This document shows positions 22,558 through 28,008 of a stretch of DNA of 28,008 bases, one piece after another. The notes below the pieces were generated by a model. The model saw only the letters and a list, made by a program, of their open reading frames with translations. It did no database searches and was not told the origin of the DNA. Origin of the DNA: Clostridiales bacterium (GTDB lineage: Bacteria; Bacillota; Clostridia; Lachnospirales; WQUN01). The number at the start of each line of letters is the position of its first letter. Position 1 is the stretch's first letter. The stretch covers positions 1 through 28,008 of the forward strand of contig JAITPB010000039.1 in assembly GCA_031289625.1 (NCBI GenBank). Reading direction: 5' to 3'. The translations under genes and the position numbers were made by a program.

Positions 22558-23958
22558 GTGGATGATACCGCGGAAATTTCATTGCAGCAAATAATTGAGC
22601 TGTTACTGAAAAATAAGCTGTTTCTTTTTTTGAGTGCGGTATTTGGTGTATTGATTGCTTGGGGGATTACATCCTTTGTATTAAAAAGTGAATATGAATC
22701 CAATGTAAAGCTGTATGTCTATGCGCCTGTTTCGGAAGAGAGAACAGTCTCACAGGATCTGAACGCCGTCAACTACGCCCAAAAAGTGGTAAATACATAT
22801 ATTCAGATGCTGGACACTCGATCATTTTTTCATAAAATTGACGAGGAGATGAGCGATGGTCAGACTGTGCAGACACAACTTACTTATGAAGTGAATTTTT
22901 CTGTGCTGGGTACTACAGAAGTATTTCAGGCTGCCGTTACCGCTGACAGTCCAGAGGACGCCTTTGCTGTCGCTCAAACGATTTCAGTGATTGCTCCGCA
23001 GATCATTCAGGAGATTTATGAGACGGCGCACCTTAAAATTGTAGATCCGCCGGTTTTGAATGTGACGCCTGTTTCACCGAATCTCAACCTGAATCTGGTG
23101 GTTGGTCTTTTTGCTGGGTTAGGCGCTGCCGCTTTGGCTGTGCTGTTAAGAGATATGCTGGACATAAAGATTAAAAACGCGACGGAGCTGTCTGACCGCT
23201 ACGGAGTGCATGTCTTGGCGGAAGTAGGCGACATCAACGAGAAAGAACGAAAGAGTAAACAAGGACAGAAAAATGCAGAGACATTTACGATTGCGTCGGA
23301 CTATCGGGAAGCCTATCGGACGGCGCGTACCAATATCATGTTTTCGCTGATCAAAAAAGGATGTAAAAAAATTACTGTCATCAGTTCTTTGAGCAAAGAA
23401 GGTAAAACAACGACTTCTGTAAATATTGCTGTGGCTCTCTCGCAGCAACTGGACGTCAGAGTCCTGCTGATTGACTGTGATTTACGAAAGCCAAGGATCC
23501 ATCGCTTTTTCAACGTTGAAAACGCATCAGGGTTAACGGATTATTTGATTGGTATGAAAACCTTGTATGAGGTCATTCAAAGAACGAATATAGAAAATTT
23601 GTCGTTAATTTGCGCAGGTTCTATTCCACCGAATCCTTCCGAATTGCTTGCCAGTAACGGTTTTGTTGTTCTTATGGAAGCTGTGGAAAAAGAGTATGAC
23701 TATATTCTTATGGATACTTCGCCCCTCAATATAGTGTCGGACGCGATGGGTTTGGCGCGTTACTCTGACGGATTGGTAATCACGGCGGTGCAAGGGCTTT
23801 CTCGTCACCCAGAGTTTTCAAAAACTTTGCTCATGTTGAAAAATGCAGACGCTAAAATAGCGGGCGTGGTTTTGCACGGCGTAGAAAGACATCGTGGAAA
23901 AAAATATGGAAAATATGGAGATGGAGCTTATGGCTATTATGAATACCAGACGAAGTAG
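22558..23958 (+). CDS. Wzz-type chain-length regulator fused to a bacterial tyrosine kinase
   Basis: A 466-residue membrane protein that should control polymerisation or export of an extracellular polysaccharide. The Wzz part (1-200) has membrane helices at about 21-42 and 177-198, with the extracytoplasmic domain between. The cytosolic BY-kinase part has Walker A SLSKEGKTTT (Lys283), Walker A' LLIDCDLRKP (Asp306 and Asp308) and Walker B ILMDTSP (Asp386). The C-terminal tail holds six tyrosines (450, 453, 458, 460, 461, 463) for autophosphorylation. In many Gram-positives these two parts are separate proteins; here they are one chain, as in Proteobacteria. The start is GTG at 22558, with AGGGGG 11 bases upstream. 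It leads the operon. Confidence 0.92.
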   Translation: MDDTAEISLQQIIELLLKNKLFLFLSAVFGVLIAWGITSFVLKSEYESNVKLYVYAPVSEERTVSQDLNAVNYAQKVVNTYIQMLDTRSFFHKIDEEMSDGQTVQTQLTYEVNFSVLGTTEVFQAAVTADSPEDAFAVAQTISVIAPQIIQEIYETAHLKIVDPPVLNVTPVSPNLNLNLVVGLFAGLGAAALAVLLRDMLDIKIKNATELSDRYGVHVLAEVGDINEKERKSKQGQKNAETFTIASDYREAYRTARTNIMFSLIKKGCKKITVISSLSKEGKTTTSVNIAVALSQQLDVRVLLIDCDLRKPRIHRFFNVENASGLTDYLIGMKTLYEVIQRTNIENLSLICAGSIPPNPSELLASNGFVVLMEAVEKEYDYILMDTSPLNIVSDAMGLARYSDGLVITAVQGLSRHPEFSKTLLMLKNADAKIAGVVLHGVERHRGKKYGKYGDGAYGYYEYQTK

Positions 23959-23972
23959 TTTACTGGTGAGCA

Positions 23973-24728
23973 ATGATTGGCGGTATGAACGGTTTTGTTA
24001 AGATGGTCGATGTTCATACACACATTTTGCCCGCGATAGACGACGGCGCGGCGGACGAGAAAGAAGCCTGCCAAATGTTGAAAGCTTTGGCCAGCCAGCG
24101 TGTCACGACTGTCTGTCTGACGCCGCATTATTATCATCATAAAGAGTCCATCACCGCGTTTTTGACACGCCGCGCGGAAGCCTTTCAAAAGATAGAAGAG
24201 TATGCCTCTCAATGCGAGCTTACGATCTTTCTGGCCTGTGAAGCCCACCTGACGGAAGATCTGCTCAATGAGCCGGACTTAAGTATGTTATGCATCAATA
24301 AAACGCGTTTTTTATTACTGGAAGCGCCGCGTGATTGGCTTTTTTCCGCTAAAGAGCAGTTTTTACTGGAGAGATTAATCAGCCGTTTTGGCATTCTGCC
24401 CATTCTGGCGCATGTGGAAAGGTATCCGCCGCTGCTTAAGTCAGACAGCTTGCTTTCAAATTTGTTGGAGATGGGATGCCGAATGCAAATCAATCTCAGT
24501 TCGCTGTCAGAAGGAAGCTTTTTAATTCGGAGGAGACTGATACGCTGTCTTTCAGAAGATACAATCCATTTTGTCGGTACGGATTGCCATAATATGACAC
24601 GCCGCGCACCGGAATATACCAGGCATATTGATCTTATCGAAAAAAAATTGGGCAGAAAATTTGTGGAGCAATTGCAGATAAACGCAAAGCGCATGCTGAA
24701 TCCTAGCGCCATGAAGGTTCAGCTATAA
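23973..24728 (+). CDS. PHP-family tyrosine-protein phosphatase (CpsB/YwqE type)
   Basis: A cytosolic metal-dependent phosphatase of 251 residues expected to dephosphorylate the tyrosine tail of the kinase encoded just upstream. PHP metal-site motifs are all visible: MVDVHTHILPAIDDGA (His15, His17), TPHYYHH (His52), Glu117 in FLLLEAP, AHVERY (His147) and GTDCHN (Asp204, His206). The 14-base gap to the kinase gene shows they are co-transcribed. The start at 23973 has GGTGAG very close. Relatives usually begin at the position of MVDVHTH, so ATG at 24003 is also possible. Confidence 0.92.
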   Translation: MIGGMNGFVKMVDVHTHILPAIDDGAADEKEACQMLKALASQRVTTVCLTPHYYHHKESITAFLTRRAEAFQKIEEYASQCELTIFLACEAHLTEDLLNEPDLSMLCINKTRFLLLEAPRDWLFSAKEQFLLERLISRFGILPILAHVERYPPLLKSDSLLSNLLEMGCRMQINLSSLSEGSFLIRRRLIRCLSEDTIHFVGTDCHNMTRRAPEYTRHIDLIEKKLGRKFVEQLQINAKRMLNPSAMKVQL

Positions 24729-24749
24729 GTCAGAAAGAGAAGAGAAAAT

Positions 24750-25688
24750 ATGAAAAAAATTTCCTTCATGCTTATCGTCATATTCTCTATGGTGGTTATG
24801 CAAGCGTATGTTCTAGCCGCTACGAAGCAGGATCTTTATAATTTGTTAGACGACCCCAATTTTCAGGACAGGGGTGATTATATGACACAATACAAAGCGG
24901 TTACGCGTGACTTTATAAACACCAATTCCTTCACGCAGACAGAGATAGACGGCATGTACCAGGATGCTTTGAATACCAAGCAGGCATGGTTGGCCACCGG
25001 CAAGTCTCATTTAGCTGAAATGGATCTAAGCGATCAAGAAAGGCTTCGGGATATGGCTATCGCCGCCGCGAGCAGAGTGGGCGCTACCATGACCGCTAGT
25101 TTAACAGATAATGGATGGAATGTTATGATTGTGTCCAAAACGGGAAGAAGATATACATTTGCAGGCCTTGGCACTTCAGGTGGCGGCGCGAGTTATACGG
25201 ATCCTAGTGATTCCACTTCAGGCAGGGGAAAATCAGGCTCTTCGTCCTCAGGAGACAACTCCGGTGCTGGGGGAGTACCAGGTTCTTCGTCCTCAGGAGA
25301 CAACTCCGGTGCTGGGGGAGTACCAGGCTCTTCATCCTCAGCAGACAACTCCGGTGCCGGGGGAGTACCAGGCTCTTCGTCCTCAGGAGACAACTCCGAT
25401 GATGAAGAAGAACCAGACTCTTCGTCCTCAGGAGACAACTCCGGTGCTGGGGGAGTACCAAGTTCTTCGTCCTCAGGAGACAACTCCGGTGCCGGGGGAG
25501 TACCAAGTTCTTCGTCCTCAGGATCTGGTTCCGGCGTCAGCAATCCAATCAAACCCACCGGGTTCATGATGGATTTTAGGCGGTTATATGGATTGATTGT
25601 GATTATGGGTTTTGGATTGCTTTCTTTAGCGGTTGCGGTTTATCGAATGCATAAAAAAAATAATTTACTTTCCGCTTCTGCCTCTTAG
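24750..25688 (+). CDS. Secreted Ser/Gly-repeat protein with a sortase-signal-like C-terminus
   Basis: A 312-residue exported protein. The signal peptide covers about 1-23. The unrecognised soluble domain (about 24-145) is helical then beta-rich (NGWNVMIVSKTGRRYTFAG). Residues about 163-258 are six 15-residue repeats of type GSSSSGDNSGAGGVP plus a partial seventh. The C-terminus has KPTG at 268-271, a membrane-like helix (about 279-298) and a basic end (YRMHKKN). That is the order of a cell-wall sorting signal, though KPTG preceded by Pro-Ile is not a classical LPXTG and charged DFRR interrupts the start of the helix. A sortase gene follows 5 bases after the stop, which supports the idea that this is its substrate. 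Alternatively the helix is a simple membrane anchor. Confidence 0.8.
   Translation: MKKISFMLIVIFSMVVMQAYVLAATKQDLYNLLDDPNFQDRGDYMTQYKAVTRDFINTNSFTQTEIDGMYQDALNTKQAWLATGKSHLAEMDLSDQERLRDMAIAAASRVGATMTASLTDNGWNVMIVSKTGRRYTFAGLGTSGGGASYTDPSDSTSGRGKSGSSSSGDNSGAGGVPGSSSSGDNSGAGGVPGSSSSADNSGAGGVPGSSSSGDNSDDEEEPDSSSSGDNSGAGGVPSSSSSGDNSGAGGVPSSSSSGSGSGVSNPIKPTGFMMDFRRLYGLIVIMGFGLLSLAVAVYRMHKKNNLLSASAS
25236..25523 (+). repeat. 45-bp in-frame tandem repeat (6 copies plus a part)
   Basis: Units start at 25236, 25281, 25326, 25371, 25416 and 25461, with a partial one at 25506. They encode GSSSSGDNSGAGGVP and are nearly identical in DNA. The exception is the fourth unit, whose second half encodes an acidic DDEEEP in place of GAGGVP. 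The extent of DNA identity suggests recent expansion. Confidence 0.93.
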
Positions 25689-25693
25689 CGGTT

Positions 25694-26404
25694 ATGAGTC
25701 AGAATGGCAGAAATTTTCATCGAACCAACCCTTTAAATTTACTTCTTATGCCGCTCTTATATTTTTTGATTGGCAGTTCCCTAACGATTTGGGCTATGTA
25801 TCCGATAGTGGCGCCGCTGCTGCCTGCCGTTTCATTGGTTATGAGTCCGGAAATACCTGACTTTAACACAGAACTGCAGGCAAAAGATATCTTTCAATTT
25901 AAAGCTGTGGAAAATTTACCTTCAGACAATCTATCGGATAAAAAATTGGCAGTTTCTCCAGAAGATATCCCAGCGGAAGGAGAGAGATATGGTGAAATCA
26001 TCTGCGGAACAGCAGGCATTGATGCGCCTCTGTATTACGGAGATACCGCAAAGGAGCTAAAAGCCGGCGTGGGCACCTATATCGGCCACACAGGCGCCTA
26101 TATTCCGGGTGCTGGGCGAACCATACTGCTTGCCGGGCACACAAACACAGTGTTTCGGCGGTTGGGCGAGCTGGAAATTGGCGATAAAATTCAAATCAAC
26201 ACAAGCTACGGACAGTATGAGTACGAAGTGAATGACTCACGGGTTACGACTGATACAGACAGTACAGCCTACGATTTCACCCGTATTGATGAAAATTTGA
26301 TCCTTTATACCTGCTATCCCTTTAATTATCTTGGCCTAACCAACCAGCGATATTTTGTTTATGCGGAATACATCTCCGGCCCTCAACTTGATTTGGTGTA
26401 TTAG
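25694..26404 (+). CDS. Sortase, class D-like
   Basis: A 236-residue membrane-anchored cysteine transpeptidase that cleaves sorting motifs and joins proteins to an amino nucleophile in the cell wall. One N-terminal membrane helix (about 16-40) is followed by a linker and a sortase fold (about 95-230). The catalytic His149 lies in LLAGHTNTVFRRLGELEIGD, Cys207 in LILYTCYPF and Arg219 in NQRYFVYAE. The TCYPFNYLG...RYFVYA pattern is typical of class D. It starts 5 bases after the repeat-protein stop without a clear ribosome binding site, so it is probably translated by coupling. The obvious in-window substrate candidate is the repeat protein just upstream. Confidence 0.92.
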   Translation: MSQNGRNFHRTNPLNLLLMPLLYFLIGSSLTIWAMYPIVAPLLPAVSLVMSPEIPDFNTELQAKDIFQFKAVENLPSDNLSDKKLAVSPEDIPAEGERYGEIICGTAGIDAPLYYGDTAKELKAGVGTYIGHTGAYIPGAGRTILLAGHTNTVFRRLGELEIGDKIQINTSYGQYEYEVNDSRVTTDTDSTAYDFTRIDENLILYTCYPFNYLGLTNQRYFVYAEYISGPQLDLVY

Positions 26405-26428
26405 CCGCAGCGAAAGGTTAAAAATGGT

Positions 26429-27319
26429 ATGACAAACAATCATGCCGCACACCGGCGGCGTATAACAAAGATTTTCCTTCATATCCTTTCCTTCTTTTTG
26501 TCGATGTTATTGACCCTTACACTGTTACTATGCGTTTTTCACTTGACTGTTTTTGAGGAAGATTTTTTCCGACAGCAAATAAAAAAAAGCCATTATGTTG
26601 AGAACATCACGGCGGAATTACAGGAGACGTTGTCTTCTTATGGCATGGCCAGCGGGTTTGACGCTGAATTTTTTGAGCAGGCAGTTTCGAGGGATATGCT
26701 TGAAGCGGATATATATCGTGAAATCAGCCGTTTGTACACAAGCGCCGGAAAAAAAGTCGACGCCAAAAGATTCAATGAACACCTGAAAGAGGAATTGCTG
26801 GCCAATATTCGTTCAAGAAGCGCGGCTCAAGAAGAAGATATTGTTCTTTCACAAGAGCAGCAATCCGCTTTGGATTATCTCGCGGACGCCGCAACAACCG
26901 CCTATGTCAGTATTGTGAGTATTCCGTTCACGGATCAAATCTTTAATGTTTTGCGGCGGTTACAGAAAATGAACACTTGGGGATTGGCCGGGTTGACCCT
27001 ATTGGATGCCCTTTGTGTTTTGATCTTATTGTTGAGCGGTAAAAACAGCGTCTCCCGAAGAGGTAAAGTGGAAAATCTGATGAATGCCATTGCCGGATCG
27101 GCTTTTGTACTCATTGCTCCCGCTATTTGGCTGGCGTGGTCAGGGTTTTTAAAGAGGATATATTTATCCAGCAAGGCGTATTACTCTTTGCTACAGCAGT
27201 ATTTCAATTCTGTTATGCAGATGATATGGATTTTGATAGGTATCATGGCAGCGCTTTGGTTTTTGGGGTTGCTGTACAGGCAAGTATATATCCACAAAAA
27301 AAGTGTACAAGCATATTGA
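26429..27319 (+). CDS. Membrane protein of unknown function (four helices)
   Basis: A 296-residue protein I do not recognise. It has a basic N-terminus, a helix at about 15-40, an extracytoplasmic helical and charged segment of about 140 residues (41-180), and three further helices (about 185-205, 222-245, 265-286), then a basic tail. AAAGG lies 11 bases before the ATG; the nearer ATG at 26424 stops immediately. It follows the sortase by 24 bases and overlaps nothing, so it is in the same operon. A role in assembly or export of the polysaccharide or of the sortase substrate is inferred only from position. Confidence 0.75.
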   Translation: MTNNHAAHRRRITKIFLHILSFFLSMLLTLTLLLCVFHLTVFEEDFFRQQIKKSHYVENITAELQETLSSYGMASGFDAEFFEQAVSRDMLEADIYREISRLYTSAGKKVDAKRFNEHLKEELLANIRSRSAAQEEDIVLSQEQQSALDYLADAATTAYVSIVSIPFTDQIFNVLRRLQKMNTWGLAGLTLLDALCVLILLLSGKNSVSRRGKVENLMNAIAGSAFVLIAPAIWLAWSGFLKRIYLSSKAYYSLLQQYFNSVMQMIWILIGIMAALWFLGLLYRQVYIHKKSVQAY

Positions 27320-27321
27320 TT

Positions 27322-27798
27322 GTGAAAATACAGAAGAGATTGGGAATTGCCTTTTTGTTTCTTTTTTTGCTATGGATCCTGCGTTCCGTAGACATCCGAA
27401 CCGGAAAGCTGTTGAAGGCTCACGTATTGTATGGAACCATTGAAAATGGCATGACGTCCGTAAAAGCGGCCGTCCGGGCAGACTATTTATGCAAAACAGT
27501 CAGGTCTGGCGTTTTCCGGCCAATTCCTGACAATGTGCATGATCTGCTGTTCTTTCCTGTCGCGGTGGAAGAGCTGAATACAACGCAAGTGGCCATTGTT
27601 ACCTATAATCCTTGGTATCCGTGCTGGGCGCAAGCTTCGATCGTTTTTGATTCGCTTGCGTATGAAAATTTGAAAATGGATATGAGCAAGGAAGAGTACG
27701 AGGGCTACGCGCGGGTTGTAAAGTGCATGATTATCGGAAATGGATTGTTTTCGCATAGACCTTCAGATTATGAACTCTGGTATTTTAAGAACGATTAA
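27322..27798 (+). CDS. Small membrane-anchored or secreted protein of unknown function
   Basis: A 158-residue protein read from GTG at 27322, two bases after the preceding stop (TGATTGTG), so probably coupled to it. The N-terminus MKIQKRLGIAFLFLFLLWIL is a signal anchor or uncleaved signal peptide. The rest is soluble and extracytoplasmic, with two cysteines (YLCK, YPCW) that could form a disulfide and a third in KCMI. No family recognised. The frame is open further upstream, but that part overlaps the preceding gene in another frame and is not likely coding. Confidence 0.65.
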   Translation: MKIQKRLGIAFLFLFLLWILRSVDIRTGKLLKAHVLYGTIENGMTSVKAAVRADYLCKTVRSGVFRPIPDNVHDLLFFPVAVEELNTTQVAIVTYNPWYPCWAQASIVFDSLAYENLKMDMSKEEYEGYARVVKCMIIGNGLFSHRPSDYELWYFKND

Positions 27799-27820
27799 AT
27801 CTTTTTAGAAAGCAGTAATA

Positions 27821-28008
27821 ATGATGAATTCAAATCAGTGGCGGGTTTCTTTTTGGGGAATATTAATCTTAGTTATGTTGTTTGGCATTCATCAGAACAA
27901 TCAATATATCACAAGAGAAGCACAAGAAATTTTTACGGAAGCAAATTTTGAGGTGATAGACGAAGTAGTTTGGGAGATGGCATCCCAGTATCAAAGTGCA
28001 GACTATTC
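27821..28008 (+). CDS. Signal-anchored small protein, 5' part (runs off the window)
   Basis: The frame from ATG at 27821 (or the adjacent ATG at 27824) stays open for 62 codons to the window end. The first 25 residues (MMNSNQWRVSFWGILILVMLFG) form a signal peptide or membrane anchor, then a polar helical segment begins. The ribosome binding site is weak (AGAAAG). It lies 22 bases after the previous gene and continues the operon. No family recognised from this fragment. Confidence 0.6.
   Translation, partial: MMNSNQWRVSFWGILILVMLFGIHQNNQYITREAQEIFTEANFEVIDEVVWEMASQYQSADY

Noticed and set aside
25193..25567. Minus-strand Pro/Glu-repeat frames
   Set aside because: Shadows of the 45-bp repeat in the plus-strand secreted protein, which fits the operon and has a signal peptide.
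27127..27321. Upstream in-frame extension of the small protein starting at 27322
   Set aside because: It lies inside the preceding membrane-protein gene in another frame; the signal-anchor start at 27322 directly follows that gene's stop.

Overview
The window looks like chromosome from an anaerobic, low-to-mid GC Gram-positive bacterium, most likely a member of the Clostridia. The evidence is strong purine-rich ribosome binding sites, frequent GTG/TTG starts, a Ni-Fe carbon monoxide dehydrogenase with its ferredoxin, a DUF1540 protein, an ECF sigma/zinc-finger anti-sigma pair with DUF4349 domains, a CpsB/YwqE-type PHP phosphatase and a class D-like sortase. I cannot name the species from sequence alone. 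No tRNA, rRNA, phage, insertion sequence or CRISPR array was recognised.

Left part (1-10 kb). The 5' end of a secreted repeat protein (minus strand, running off the window) is followed by a methyl-accepting chemotaxis protein and a pyridoxal/pyridoxamine kinase, all on the minus strand. A polytopic membrane protein on the plus strand then overlaps tail-to-tail with a five-gene minus-strand operon: Nudix hydrolase, two permeases, ATPase and substrate-binding lipoprotein of a polar amino acid ABC importer.

Middle (10-20 kb). asnS is followed by an unusual 16-bp tandem repeat. A small DUF1540 gene and a cooF-cooS pair (CO oxidation/CO2 reduction) come next. The divergent pdxS-pdxT operon makes PLP de novo, so salvage (PdxK) and de novo synthesis both lie in this window. 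A minus-strand envelope-stress operon then encodes an ECF sigma factor, an anti-sigma factor whose outer part is a DUF4349 domain, a second DUF4349 lipoprotein and a SIMPL-domain lipoprotein. A structured, possibly 6S-like, RNA lies just upstream of the sigma gene.

Right part (20-28 kb). A NYN/PIN-like nuclease-family protein with an unknown C-terminal half is followed by a 740-bp AT-rich intergenic region and a plus-strand operon that continues beyond the window. That operon encodes a single-chain Wzz-tyrosine kinase, a PHP-type tyrosine phosphatase, a secreted Ser/Gly-repeat protein with a possible non-canonical sorting signal, a sortase, a four-helix membrane protein and two small unrecognised membrane-anchored or secreted proteins. 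This exopolysaccharide/sortase operon, with its long leader, and the DUF4349 sigma operon are the most promising places for undescribed biology.
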